DNA of 64,000 nt from Thiohalomonas sp041685045 (lineage in GTDB: Bacteria; Pseudomonadota; Gammaproteobacteria; Thiohalomonadales; Thiohalomonadaceae): NCBI GenBank assembly GCA_041685045.1, contig JAWLGP010000011.1, forward strand, positions 1 to 64,000. The letters run 5' to 3'. The notes below the pieces were generated by a model. The model worked only from the letters and a program-made list of their open reading frames with translations. It was not told the origin of the DNA and ran no database searches. The translations under genes were made by a program, and so were the position numbers. Positions 50,332-60,752 of this stretch are shown here, in pieces (within the stretch, counting starts at the first letter, position 1; each line of letters opens with the position of its first letter).

Positions 50332-51114
50332 ATGATGCGAATCGCGATGGCGGTTGAATATGACGGCAGCGAATTCTGCGGCTGGCAGCTGCAGGAGCCT
50401 GGCGTACGCACCGTGCAGGGCGCGGTCGAGCAGGCTGTAGGCAAGGTCGCCGCCGAGCCGGTGCGGGTCCAGTGCGCCGGCCGCACCGATACCGGTGTAC
50501 ATGCGACGGGGCAGGTCATCCATTTCGACACCTCGGCGGTGCGTGATGAACGGGCCTGGGTCTTCGGCAGCAACGCCAACCTGCCGAAGGACGTCTGCAT
50601 CTTGTGGGCACGCCCTGTCGCCAACGATTTCCATGCCCGTTTCAGCGCCGTGCGCCGCGCCTATCGCTACGTGATCTTCAACCGTTCGGTGCGCCCGACC
50701 TTCCTTCGCCGGCGGGTGAGTTGGGCCTGTCGTCTGCTGGATGCGAACCGCATGGCCGAGGCGGCGCAGTATCTGTTGGGTGAGCACGACTTCTCTTCCT
50801 ACCGGGCCGTGGCCTGTCAGGCGAAAAGTCCGGTGCGCACGCTTCACCGGCTGACGGTGGAGCGGCAGGGGCAGTTCATCCACCTCGATATCGAGGCCAA
50901 CGCCTTCCTGCACCACATGGTGCGCAATATCGCCGGCGTCCTGATGGCCATCGGCAGCGGGGAGCAGGAGCCGGAGTGGGCCAAGGAGGTACTCGAGGCG
51001 CGGGACCGTAGGCTGGGCGGGGTGACGGCGCCGCCCGGTGGTCTCTATTTGACCGCGGTGGACTACCCGGACGCCTTCGATATTCCGGCACCTGGGCAGG
51101 CGCCGGTGTTCTAG
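50332..51114 (+). CDS. truA: tRNA pseudouridine(38-40) synthase
   Basis: A 260-residue pseudouridine synthase for the tRNA anticodon arm. The catalytic aspartate is Asp53 in CAGRTDTGVHATGQV. FSAVRRAYRYVIFNR and FLHHMVRNIAGVLMAIGSGE are conserved. It starts 20 bases after the fimV terminator, so it probably has its own promoter or some read-through. The gap after it (172 bases) shows no clear feature. Confidence 0.97.
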   Translation: MMRIAMAVEYDGSEFCGWQLQEPGVRTVQGAVEQAVGKVAAEPVRVQCAGRTDTGVHATGQVIHFDTSAVRDERAWVFGSNANLPKDVCILWARPVANDFHARFSAVRRAYRYVIFNRSVRPTFLRRRVSWACRLLDANRMAEAAQYLLGEHDFSSYRAVACQAKSPVRTLHRLTVERQGQFIHLDIEANAFLHHMVRNIAGVLMAIGSGEQEPEWAKEVLEARDRRLGGVTAPPGGLYLTAVDYPDAFDIPAPGQAPVF

Positions 51115-51286
51115 AGCTCAAACCAATATTATCCTTTTCCGTCGGCGCTGAATCCGGCATTTGGAACCGCAGATTTTTTATGCTTTCTGAAAAGTATGAA
51201 GTTGCGTTCGGCCGCGATCACCGGTCCCGGTCGCTTGCCCTCCCGCTTCCCCGAATCACACTCCGTCTGGTAATCTGCCCGGTTCC

Positions 51287-51911
51287 ATGCCAACCGCAAT
51301 TTCGCGTACCCGGGTCAAGGTCTGCGGCATCACCCGGGAACAGGACGCACGAGCCGCATCCGACGCCGGTGCCGATGCCATCGGGCTGGTGTTCTATGCG
51401 CCAAGCCCACGGGCGGTCGAGGCGGAACGAGCGGCGGAACTGGTGTGCTCCCTGCCGCCGTTCGTGACCACGGTGGGACTGTTTGTCGATCCCGACGCGG
51501 CTTTCGTGCAGCAGGTGCTGGCGCGGGTGCCGCTGGACCTGCTGCAGTTTCACGGGGATGAGACGCCTGAGTTTTGTGAGCGCTTCGGCCGTCCTTATCT
51601 GAAGGCGGTCCGGGTGCGTCCGGAGACCGATCTGGGCGCGACCGCGGAACGCTTCACCGGTGCTGCGGGGCTGCTGCTGGACGCCTACCGGGCCGGGGTG
51701 CCGGGCGGTACCGGCGAGAGTTTCGATTGGAGCCTGATTCCATCCGACCTGAGCCTGCCGGTGGTATTGGCCGGCGGGCTGGACCCTGGGAACGTCTTCG
51801 ACGCGGTGCGCCGGGTGCGCCCCTTCGCGGTGGACGTGAGCAGCGGGGTGGAGCAGGACAAAGGTATCAAAGACGCGGCCAAGATCGCCGCGTTCATGCG
51901 AGGAGTACAGT

Positions 51912-51928
<17 letters not shown>
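51287..51928 (+). CDS. trpF: Phosphoribosylanthranilate isomerase
   Basis: A 213-residue TIM-barrel isomerase of tryptophan synthesis. Key residues are in RVKVCGITREQDARAASDAG (catalytic Cys13), LLQFHGDETPEFCERFG, VVLAGGLDPGNVFDAVR and FAVDVSSGVEQDKGIKD. It overlaps trpB by 17 bases. The gap to truA shows no leader peptide that I can identify. Confidence 0.96.
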
Positions 51929-53131
<1,203 letters not shown>

Positions 53132-53135
<4 letters not shown>

Positions 53136-53953
53136 GCCGTATCGCTGCCCGTTTCGCCGCACTACGTCAGGCCGGCCGCAAGGCCTTGGTGCCGTTCATC
53201 ACCGCTGGCGACCCCAATCCCGAGTTGACCGTGCGCCTGATGCACACCCTGGTCGAGTCCGGCGCCGACATCATCGAGCTCGGCGTCCCGTTCTCCGATC
53301 CGATGGCCGATGGCCCGGTGATCCAGCGTGCCTCCGAGCGTGCCTTGACCCACCACGTCAGCCTCACGAAGGTGCTTGAACTGGTACGAACCTTCCGGGA
53401 GCGGGACACCGACACCCCGGTGGTGCTGATGGGATATCTCAATCCCATGGAGGTGATGGGTTATACCGCCTTCATCGAAGCGGCCGCCGCCGCCGGCGTC
53501 GACGGCCTGCTGACCGTGGACCTGCCGCCCGAAGAGGGCGGGGATCTGATCGCCGCCGCGGGGGAGCACGGCATCGACCTGATTTTCCTGCTGGCGCCGA
53601 CCACCACCGAGGCCCGTATCGGGACCATCTGTCGGGCGGCCGGCGGCTTCGTCTATTACGTCTCGGTCAAGGGGATCACCGGCGCGGCCAATCTGGACAC
53701 CGCGGCGGTGTCGGAGCGCCTTGCCGCCATTCGTGCCCATACCGACCTGCCGGTCGGCGTGGGCTTCGGCATCAAGGATGGTGAAACCGCTGCCCAGGTG
53801 GCCCGCGTCGCCGATGCCGTGATCGTCGGTAGTGCGCTGGTACGCCGTATCGAAGAGAGACAACAAGAGCCGGAACAGTTGCTGGACGAGGTGCGCACCT
53901 TCATGGGCGAACTGCGTCAGGCGATGGACCAAGCCATGGAGGAGAGGGTATGA
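53132..53953 (+). CDS. trpA: Tryptophan synthase alpha chain
   Basis: A 273-residue TIM-barrel enzyme that cleaves indole-3-glycerol phosphate. Catalytic Glu49 (IIELGVPFSDP) and Asp60 (DPMADGPVIQRA) are at the same numbers as in Salmonella. GVGFGIKDGETAAQVARVAD is the phosphate-binding end. Start and stop overlap trpB and accD by four bases each. Confidence 0.97.
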
Positions 53954-54828
53954 GTTGGCTGAAGAAATTTCTGCCGTCCCAGATCCGCACCGATGCCGGT
54001 GCGCGCAAGAAGACCGTTCCGGAAGGGTTGTGGGCCAAGTGTGCCGGCTGCAACTCGGTGCTCTATCGGGCCGAACTGGAACGTAACCTGGAAGTCTGCC
54101 CCAAGTGCAGCCACCACATGCGCATGGGCGCGCGGCGGCGCCTGGAGACCTTCCTCGACGAGGAGCCGCGGGTCGAGATCGGCGCCGAACTGACGCCGGT
54201 GGATGCGCTCAAGTTCCGCGACAGCAAGAAGTACAAGGACCGCATCAGCCAGGCGCAGAAGGCCACCGGCGAAGAGGATGCCCTGGTGGCGATCATGGGC
54301 CAGGTCAAGGGCGTCCCGCTGGTTGCCACGGCCTTCGAGTTCCGCTTCATGGGCGGTTCCATGGGTTCCGTAGTGGGGGAGCGCTTCGTGCGTGCCGCCA
54401 ACGCCAGCCTCGACAATGACATCCCGTTGGTCTGCTTCTCCGCCAGTGGCGGCGCCCGCATGCAGGAGGCGCTGTTCTCCCTGATGCAGATGGCCAAGAC
54501 CTCGGCGGTGCTGGCGAAGCTCAGCCGTAAGGGGATTCCGTTCGTGTCGGTAATGACCGACCCGACCATGGGTGGCGTCTCGGCAAGCCTGGCCATGCTG
54601 GGCGACCTCAACGTCGCCGAGCCGAATGCGCTGATCGGTTTCGCCGGCCCCCGTGTCATCGAGCAGACCGTGCGTGAAACCCTGCCGGAGGGTTTCCAGC
54701 GCAGTGAATTCCTGCTGGATCACGGTGCCCTCGACCTCATCGTCGATCGCCGCGAAATGCGCGACAAACTGGCCTCGATGCTGGCGATGCTCACCGGTCA
54801 GCCGTCACCGGCTCCCGCCGCGGCCTAG
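53950..54828 (+). CDS. accD: Acetyl-CoA carboxylase carboxyltransferase subunit beta
   Basis: A 292-residue subunit for malonyl-CoA formation. The N-terminal zinc ribbon has Cys31, Cys34, Cys50 and Cys53. The crotonase-like domain shows EFRFMGGSMGSVVGERFVRA, FSASGGARMQEALFSLMQMA and DPTMGGVSASLAMLGD. The trpA-accD-folC order is common in gammaproteobacteria. Confidence 0.97.
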   Translation: MSWLKKFLPSQIRTDAGARKKTVPEGLWAKCAGCNSVLYRAELERNLEVCPKCSHHMRMGARRRLETFLDEEPRVEIGAELTPVDALKFRDSKKYKDRISQAQKATGEEDALVAIMGQVKGVPLVATAFEFRFMGGSMGSVVGERFVRAANASLDNDIPLVCFSASGGARMQEALFSLMQMAKTSAVLAKLSRKGIPFVSVMTDPTMGGVSASLAMLGDLNVAEPNALIGFAGPRVIEQTVRETLPEGFQRSEFLLDHGALDLIVDRREMRDKLASMLAMLTGQPSPAPAAA

Positions 54829-54833
54829 CATCC

Positions 54834-54866
54834 GAGGGTGCGGTAAGCCATGCGAACCGCACCCCT
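54834..54866 (+). repeat. Dispersed repeat, 'GAACCGCACC' family, diverged copy
   Basis: GAGGGTGCGGTAAGCCATGC followed by GAACCGCACCCC lies between accD and folC. It is a diverged single-arm copy of the family at 2611, 33279, 36281 and 38910. Confidence 0.6.
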
Positions 54867-54937
54867 GACCGAAACGTGACCGCGGCTGAAACGGAAAAAA
54901 CGTCCACGAAAATTTTTCCCGTACTCCCCGTGGTTCC

Positions 54938-56200
54938 ATGATCATGCGCTTTCAAACCCTCCCGGACTGGCTCGCCTGGCAGGAGCGGCTGCACCCGGCC
55001 GAGATTGAACTCGGCTTGGAGCGGCTCAAGGCTGTCCTCGCACGCATGGGGCGGGAAAATCCCCCCTTTGCCGTCATCACCGTCGCCGGCACCAACGGCA
55101 AGGGCTCCAGTGTCGCCCTGTTGGAGGCGAGCCTGCGCGCGGCCGGTTACCGCGTTGGCACCTACACCTCGCCCCACCTGCGGCGCTACAACGAACGGGT
55201 CCGCATCGACGGTGTCGAGGTGTCCGATAGCAGCCTGTGTGGGGCCTTCGCCACGGTGGACGATGCCAGGGGCGAAACCTCCCTGACCTATTTCGAATTC
55301 GGTACCTTGGCCGCCTTCGAGCTGTTCTGCCGCGCCCAACCGGATGTGGTCGTGCTGGAGGTGGGCATGGGCGGGCGGCTCGATGCGGTCAACGCCTGGG
55401 ACCCGGATGTCGCACTGGTGACGGCCCTCGATCTCGACCATGCCGCCTGGCTCGGCAACGATCGCGAGACCATCGGCCGGGAAAAAGCGGGTATTTTCCG
55501 GGCCGGGCGCCCGGCGGTAGTGAGTGACCCGAATCCGCCTGCGTCGGTGATCGCACACGCTGAAAACGTGGGCGCCCCCCTGTTTCGACTCGGCCACGAG
55601 TTCGGCTTCCGGGACGGCGGGGCGTATTGGGACTGGTGGGGGCCCGATGCCGAGCTGGAGCAGCTGCCGCAGCCGGCATTGCAGGGCCGTTTCCAACTGC
55701 GTAACGCCAGCGGCGTACTGATGGTACTTCACTCCCTGCGGACCCGCCTGCCGGTCGACGACAGCGACATGGCCCTGGCGCTGCAAAGCGTGCGTCTGCC
55801 GGGCCGGTTCGAGGTGAAGGCGGGGACGGTGACGGAGATCCACGATGTCGCCCACAATCCACAGGCGGCGCAAGCGCTGGCGGCCAACCTGGAAAACCTC
55901 GCCGGGGCCGGGCGTACCCTGGCGGTGTTTGCAGCGCTGGCCGACAAGGACCTGGACGGCATCATCACGCCCATGAAACGTGTCGTCGATGACTGGTTCG
56001 TTGGCGGTCTGGCGGTCGGACGGGGCAGCGGTCCGGAAGTGGCCACGGCCGCGCTGGCACACGCCGGCATCGCTGCTCGGTCGTTTGCGACAGTATCGCA
56101 GGCCCTGGCGGCCGCCCGTGCCGAGGCTCAGGCGGGAGACCGTCTCGTCGTCTTCGGCTCCTTCTACACGGTGGCCGAGGCCGCGGCGAACTCCGTATAA
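54938..56200 (+). CDS. folC: Dihydrofolate synthase / folylpolyglutamate synthase
   Basis: A 420-residue Mur-ligase-type enzyme making dihydrofolate and adding glutamates. The P-loop VAGTNGKGSSVALLEASL is at about 49-66; YTSPHLRRYNERVRIDG, FEFGTLAAFELFCRAQPDVV and LEVGMGGRLDAVNAWD follow. IHDVAHNPQA lies in the C-terminal domain. Two ATGs (54938 and 54944) are possible. Length is normal. Confidence 0.95.
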   Translation: MIMRFQTLPDWLAWQERLHPAEIELGLERLKAVLARMGRENPPFAVITVAGTNGKGSSVALLEASLRAAGYRVGTYTSPHLRRYNERVRIDGVEVSDSSLCGAFATVDDARGETSLTYFEFGTLAAFELFCRAQPDVVVLEVGMGGRLDAVNAWDPDVALVTALDLDHAAWLGNDRETIGREKAGIFRAGRPAVVSDPNPPASVIAHAENVGAPLFRLGHEFGFRDGGAYWDWWGPDAELEQLPQPALQGRFQLRNASGVLMVLHSLRTRLPVDDSDMALALQSVRLPGRFEVKAGTVTEIHDVAHNPQAAQALAANLENLAGAGRTLAVFAALADKDLDGIITPMKRVVDDWFVGGLAVGRGSGPEVATAALAHAGIAARSFATVSQALAAARAEAQAGDRLVVFGSFYTVAEAAANSV

Positions 56201-56230
56201 TGCCCCGACGCTTGGTCGGGGTAGTTGTCG

Positions 56231-56767
56231 ATGCCGCTTGAACCGCAACACAAACAACGCCTGGTCGGTGCCGTGGTCCTGGTGGCACTGGCGGTGATTT
56301 TCGTCCCCATGGTGCTCGACAGCGAACGGGCCGCGACCCTGTCCGCCGGCAAGCTGCCGGAAAAACCCGGATTTCACTTCGAACCCATCACCATTCCCAA
56401 CCGTGAGCCCGAACCCTTCGTGGCACGTCCCGCCATCGTCGAACGGACCCAGGCAAGGCCGGTCGCTCTGGGGCCGGTGGAGAAAGTGGCGGAATCGGCG
56501 GAGGACGCGCCGAAGGTCGAGTCCGGCGACCTGCCCGGCTGGGCCGTGCAGGTGGGCAGCTTCAGCAGCATGGAGAACGCCCTTGCCCTGCGCGACAGGT
56601 TGCGTGGCAAGGACTTTCCCGCCTTCGTCGAGCAGATCGCCGGTGAAAAGGGCGCCGTTTACCGGGTGCGTGTCGGTCCCGAAGCGAGCCGGGAGCGGGC
56701 CGAGGTACTGCAAAACCGGGTGAAAGCGGCCTTCGAACTCCCCGCGCTGGTGATGAGCCATCCCTGA
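56231..56767 (+). CDS. dedD: Cell-division SPOR-domain protein DedD
   Basis: A 178-residue protein with a short cytoplasmic start, one helix at about 11-28 (LVGAVVLVALAVIFVPMVL), a periplasmic linker and a C-terminal SPOR domain (about 100-175: GWAVQVGSFSSMENALALRD, FVEQIAGEKGAVYRVRVGP). SPOR domains bind denuded septal peptidoglycan. ATG 56231 is chosen over a TTG two codons earlier. Position between folC and cvpA supports the name. Confidence 0.9.
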   Translation: MPLEPQHKQRLVGAVVLVALAVIFVPMVLDSERAATLSAGKLPEKPGFHFEPITIPNREPEPFVARPAIVERTQARPVALGPVEKVAESAEDAPKVESGDLPGWAVQVGSFSSMENALALRDRLRGKDFPAFVEQIAGEKGAVYRVRVGPEASRERAEVLQNRVKAAFELPALVMSHP

Positions 56768-56853
56768 GCTTTTGAGCCGGTGCCGGCTCTGGTACACTGC
56801 CGCCTCTTTTTTCGGGGTTCCAGACGGGCTCCGGCGGGTGTTTTGTTGAGACG

Positions 56854-57342
56854 ATGAACTGGGCCGATTACTCCATTCTCTCGATCGTCGGCGTATCCGT
56901 CGCCATCAGCGTATGGCGCGGCTTTACCCGAGAGGCACTGTCGCTGGTCGGCTGGATCCTCGCCTTCTGGGTGGCGATCGGTTTTTCCGCCAATCTGGAA
57001 GGGATGCTGCGATCGCATATCGAAGTGCCTTCGCTGCGCCTCTCCGCCGCCTTCGTGATCCTGTTTCTTCTGACCCTTTTACTGATGGGGCTGGTCAATT
57101 TTCTGGCCGCGCAGTTGATCGAAAAGACCGGTCTCAGCGGCACCGACCGAATGGTCGGTGTCTTCTTCGGGGTCGCACGGGGGGGCGTTGTCGTGTTGGC
57201 GCTGGTGCTCCTGGCCGGTTTTACGGCGTTGCCCGGCGATCCCTGGTGGGATGAGTCGACTTTTATCCACTACTTTCAGGACACGGCTGAGTGGTCCCGG
57301 CAGTTTCTGCCGGCGGAACTTGCCGAAAAAGTCCGCTACTGA
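56854..57342 (+). CDS. cvpA: Colicin V production protein family, CvpA
   Basis: A 162-residue membrane protein with four helices (about 5-23, 28-46, 63-85 and 103-122). The start NWADYSILSIVGVSVAISVW and the region GLSGTDRMVGVFFGVARGGV are typical. It precedes purF, as in most gammaproteobacteria. It supports envelope integrity, but the mechanism is not settled. Confidence 0.93.
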   Translation: MNWADYSILSIVGVSVAISVWRGFTREALSLVGWILAFWVAIGFSANLEGMLRSHIEVPSLRLSAAFVILFLLTLLLMGLVNFLAAQLIEKTGLSGTDRMVGVFFGVARGGVVVLALVLLAGFTALPGDPWWDESTFIHYFQDTAEWSRQFLPAELAEKVRY

Positions 57343-57393
57343 TTGTCCAAACCTGTGCCTGAGGCGCGGGCAGACTGAGGTGAACGCGACGCG

Positions 57394-58908
57394 ATGTGTG
57401 GCATTATCGGCATAGTCGGCAGGACATCGGTCAACCAGGCCATTTATGATGGTCTGACCGTGCTGCAGCACCGTGGGCAGGACGCCGCGGGCATCATGAC
57501 CTGCGACGGGGACCGGCTCCATCTGCGCAAGGACAACGGCCTGGTGCGAGACGTCTTCCACACCCGCCACATGCTGCGCCTGAAGGGCAACATGGGGATC
57601 GGCCACGTCCGCTATCCCACGGCCGGCTGCTCCAGTTCGGCGGAGGCGCAACCCTTCTACGTCAACTCTCCCTACGGAATCTCGCTGGCGCATAACGGCA
57701 ACCTCACCAACGCCGACGCGCTGAAGGTGGACATGTTCCGTGAGGACCTGCGGCACATCAACACCAACTCCGATTCGGAGATCCTGCTCAACGTCTTTGC
57801 CCACGAACTGCAGCGGCAGGGCAAACTGCGCGTGGACGAAAACGATGTGTTCGAGGCGGTGGCCCGCCTGCACAAGCGGGTGCGTGGCGCCTACGCCGCG
57901 GTGGCGCTGATCATCGGCTACGGTGTCGTCGCTTTCCGCGATCCGCACGGTATTCGGCCGCTGATCCTGGGTCGCCGCGTGACCAACGACGGCAACGACT
58001 GGGTGGTGGCCTCGGAGTCGGTGGCGGTGGACGCCCTCGGTTTCGAGCGGGTGCGCGATATCGAGCCGGGCGAGGCAGTGTTCATCGACATCGACGGCAA
58101 CATGCATGCCCGCCAGTGCGCGGAAAACCCGATCTACAGCCCCTGCATCTTCGAGTACGTCTATTTCGCACGGCCAGACACCATCATCGATGGTATTTCG
58201 GTCTACAAGGCGCGCCTGCGCATGGGTGAGCGGCTCGCCAAGAAGATCCAGCGGGAATTCCCGGACCACGACATCGACGTGGTGATCCCGATCCCGGACA
58301 CCAGCCGCACCTCGGCGGTGCAGCTCTCCTATGAACTGGGCGTGCTCTACCGCGAGGGGTTCATCAAGAACCGCTACATCGGCCGCACCTTCATCATGCC
58401 AGGGCAGAAGCAGCGCAAGAAATCGGTGCGCCAGAAGCTGAACGCCATCGGTCTCGAGTTCAAGGGCAAGAACGTGCTGCTGGTGGACGACTCCATCGTG
58501 CGTGGCACCACCTCCCAGCAGATCATCCAGATGGCGCGCGATGCCGGTGCCAACAAGGTCTACTTCGCCTCGGCCGCGCCACCCGTGCGCTTCCCCAACG
58601 TCTACGGCATCGACATGCCCACCTCGTCCGAGCTGATCGGTTACGGGCGGGACGAGCAAGAGATCGCCGAGGCGATCGGCGCCGATTGGTTGATCTACCA
58701 GGACTTGGACGACCTGGTCGAGGCTGTCCTGTACAAGGACAACAAGAAGGTACGCCGTTTCGACACCTCGGTGTTCAATGGCGAATACGTCACCGGCGAC
58801 GTCACGCCGGACTACCTCCAGCACCTGGAGAGCTGTCGCTCCGATTCCGCCAAGACGGCCCGGGATTCGGAGGAGGGCGTGACCATCGAGTTGCATAACA
58901 CGCAGTAA
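57394..58908 (+). CDS. purF: Amidophosphoribosyltransferase
   Basis: A 504-residue enzyme for the first step of purine synthesis. The N-terminal nucleophile is Cys2 in MCGIIGIVG; GIGHVRYPTAG and NGNLTNADAL complete the glutaminase site. The PRPP-binding loop VLLVDDSIVRGTTSQQII is at about 363-380. No propeptide is present, as expected for this branch. Confidence 0.97.
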   Translation: MCGIIGIVGRTSVNQAIYDGLTVLQHRGQDAAGIMTCDGDRLHLRKDNGLVRDVFHTRHMLRLKGNMGIGHVRYPTAGCSSSAEAQPFYVNSPYGISLAHNGNLTNADALKVDMFREDLRHINTNSDSEILLNVFAHELQRQGKLRVDENDVFEAVARLHKRVRGAYAAVALIIGYGVVAFRDPHGIRPLILGRRVTNDGNDWVVASESVAVDALGFERVRDIEPGEAVFIDIDGNMHARQCAENPIYSPCIFEYVYFARPDTIIDGISVYKARLRMGERLAKKIQREFPDHDIDVVIPIPDTSRTSAVQLSYELGVLYREGFIKNRYIGRTFIMPGQKQRKKSVRQKLNAIGLEFKGKNVLLVDDSIVRGTTSQQIIQMARDAGANKVYFASAAPPVRFPNVYGIDMPTSSELIGYGRDEQEIAEAIGADWLIYQDLDDLVEAVLYKDNKKVRRFDTSVFNGEYVTGDVTPDYLQHLESCRSDSAKTARDSEEGVTIELHNTQ

Positions 58909-58924
58909 GCGGGGCCGGGGCCGG

Positions 58925-58953
58925 TTGACACCCCCGGCCTGCTCGCCTAATCT
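58925..58953 (+). promoter_or_regulatory. Sigma-70 promoter of the metZ riboswitch transcript
   Basis: A consensus TTGACA (58925-58930), a 17-base spacer and TAATCT (58948-58953) sit right after purF and just before the SAM-II aptamer, so transcription would start at about 58960, at the first base of the aptamer. Confidence 0.75.
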
Positions 58954-58960
58954 GCCGAAC

Positions 58961-59018
58961 AGCGCCGATTTGAGCTTCAGCTTGCGGGCGCTATAGAAAT
59001 GCGGCTAAAGCGAGGAAG
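58961..59018 (+). ncRNA. SAM-II (SAM-alpha) riboswitch upstream of metZ
   Basis: The segment matches the SAM-II aptamer in order and spacing. P1 is AGCGCC (58961-58966) with GGCGCT (58987-58992). GATTTGAGC lies in the first loop, CTTGC in the returning strand, AGAAATG in the linker, and the conserved GGCTAAA is at 59003-59009, followed by a GAGGAAG purine run. SAM-II binds S-adenosylmethionine through an H-type pseudoknot and usually precedes methionine synthesis genes, as here. An intrinsic terminator follows directly. Confidence 0.85.
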
Positions 59019-59023
59019 CACGG

Positions 59024-59063
59024 AAAACCCGCTTCTGGCCGCACACGCCGGGCGGGTTTTTTT
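59024..59063 (+). terminator. Intrinsic terminator downstream of the SAM-II aptamer
   Basis: AAAACCCGC (59024-59032) pairs with GCGGGTTTT (59052-59060), with an inner CTGGC/GCCGG stem and a run of seven Ts. It lies between aptamer and metZ, about 90 bases before the start codon, so it is probably the riboswitch expression platform. Confidence 0.88.
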
Positions 59064-59152
59064 GTGCCCGGAAGAATCTGGAATGTGGTAGATGGCATGT
59101 CGGGAAGACCCTGATTCCATATGCCACATGCCACCCACCTGAAGAGGCAGGC

Positions 59153-60334
59153 ATGAACGATTGGGACGAGTACGGGTTCGAGACGCGAGCGGTGCGGGCC
59201 GGGCAGGTACGTACGGCGGAAGGGGAGCACTCGGAGCCGATCTTCACCACCTCGAGCTTCACCTTTGCCAGCGCGGCCGACGCGGCGGACCGCTTCTCCG
59301 GAGCGATCCCGGGCAATGTCTACTCCCGTTTCACCAACCCGACGGTCCGCATGTTCGAACAGCGCCTGGCCACCCTCGAAGGGGGGGAACGTTGCGTGGC
59401 GACCGGCTCCGGGATGGGGGCGATCCTGTCGACCTGCATGGGCCTGCTCGAGGCCGGCGATCACATCGTCGCTTCCTCGGGGCTGTTCGGCGCCACCGTG
59501 GCCTTCTTCGAAAACTACCTGAAGAAATTCGGTGTGACGGTCAGCTACGTACCATTGACCGATCTCGATGCCTGGCGTGGCGCCATCGGCGAGCGCACGC
59601 GAGTGCTGTTCCTGGAGACCCCCTCCAATCCTTTGACCGAAGTGGCCGATGTTGCCGCGCTGGCCGAGATCGCTCATGCCGGTGATGCGTTGCTGGTGGT
59701 GGACAACTGCTTCTGCACCCCGGCGCTGCAGCGCCCGTTGGAGCAGGGCGCGGATGTGGTGATCCATTCCGCCACCAAGTATATCGACGGCCAGGGGCGC
59801 TGCGTCGGCGGCGCCGTGGTCGGCAGCGAGGCGATCGTCGGCGGCAAGGTGTTCCCGTTCCTGCGCACCGCCGGCCCGTCCATGAGTCCGTTCAATGCCT
59901 GGGTGTTCCTGAAGGGGCTGGAGACTTTGAAGCTGCGGATGCGTGCGCACTGCGACAACGCCCTGGCGTTGGCGCGTTGGCTGGAGTCCCAGCCGGGTGT
60001 GGCCCGGGTTCACTATCCGGGCTTGGCATCCCATCCGCAACATGCCCTGGCTGCAACCCAGCAGAGCGGGTTTGGCGGTATTGTCGCCTTCGAAGTGGCC
60101 GGTGGTCGTGAGGCGGCCTGGAAGGTGATTGACGCCACCCGGATGATCTCGGTCACCGCCAATTTGGGCGATGCCAAAACCACGATAACCCACCCGGCGA
60201 CCACCACCCACGGCAGATTGAGCGCGGAGCAGCGCGAGCGCGCCGGCATCGGCGAAGGTCTGATCCGTCTCTCCGTGGGGCTGGAGGCTGTAGAGGACAT
60301 CAAGAGCGATTTGGCCCGCGGTCTCGCCGCATAG
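59153..60334 (+). CDS. metZ: O-succinylhomoserine sulfhydrylase
   Basis: A 393-residue PLP enzyme of the Cys/Met metabolism family that makes homocysteine directly from an activated homoserine and sulfide. The PLP lysine is Lys209 in SATKYIDGQGR; Asp184 in VVDNCFCTPALQRPL holds the ring nitrogen. YSRFTNPTVRMFEQRLATLE is the family signature. The SAM-II riboswitch and terminator upstream fit control by SAM. Placement after purF is as in Pseudomonas metZ. Confidence 0.95.
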   Translation: MNDWDEYGFETRAVRAGQVRTAEGEHSEPIFTTSSFTFASAADAADRFSGAIPGNVYSRFTNPTVRMFEQRLATLEGGERCVATGSGMGAILSTCMGLLEAGDHIVASSGLFGATVAFFENYLKKFGVTVSYVPLTDLDAWRGAIGERTRVLFLETPSNPLTEVADVAALAEIAHAGDALLVVDNCFCTPALQRPLEQGADVVIHSATKYIDGQGRCVGGAVVGSEAIVGGKVFPFLRTAGPSMSPFNAWVFLKGLETLKLRMRAHCDNALALARWLESQPGVARVHYPGLASHPQHALAATQQSGFGGIVAFEVAGGREAAWKVIDATRMISVTANLGDAKTTITHPATTTHGRLSAEQRERAGIGEGLIRLSVGLEAVEDIKSDLARGLAA

Positions 60335-60389
60335 CGCCAGCTACGTAGACAGACCGGAGCGTATTCTCACAACTACGCGAAAGGGGGGT

Positions 60390-60738
60390 ATGTCATCCGA
60401 TTTCGACCGAAAGGGTCACTGGGAGACCGTTTACCGGGAGAAGGACGAGCAGTCGGTAAGCTGGTTCTAACCGAGCCCGGCGATGTCGCTGCAACTGATC
60501 CGGGCGAAACCGGTGTCGGCACGGACGCCCCATCATCGATGCGGGCGGGGGCGCCTCCCGGCTGGTGGATACGCTGCTGGAGCATGGCTATCGCCAAGTG
60601 GTCCGTTACGCGCCGGCTGGGCTTTCCGCCGAACTCGGGCCAGGCTTCCGCCTGGTGGAGACGGTCAACAAGGCGCACGAGACCCCGGCCGGCAAGATCC
60701 AGCATTTCGGTTATTGTCGTTTGGTAAGGACGGGCTGA
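60390..60738 (+). pseudogene. Decayed class I SAM-dependent methyltransferase
   Basis: The plus strand encodes SSDFDRKGHWETVYREKDEQ then SVSWF and a TAA where related proteins have Gln. After a frame change it continues PIIDAGGGASRLVDTLLEHG (SAM motif I) and YRQV, then skips the middle of the domain and resumes at AGLSAELGPGFRLVETVNKA and a QHFGYCRLVRTG end. A nonsense change, a frameshift and an internal loss of roughly 90-100 codons make it a pseudogene. It was probably a small-molecule methyltransferase; the family substrate is not known to me. Confidence 0.75.
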
Positions 60739-60752
60739 GACGGAGCGAGTCG

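Noticed and set aside
60483..60752. An N-terminal extension of the glycerate kinase
   Set aside because: These codons overlap the methyltransferase remnant in another frame and have no similarity to the kinase family; ATG 60753 gives the usual start.
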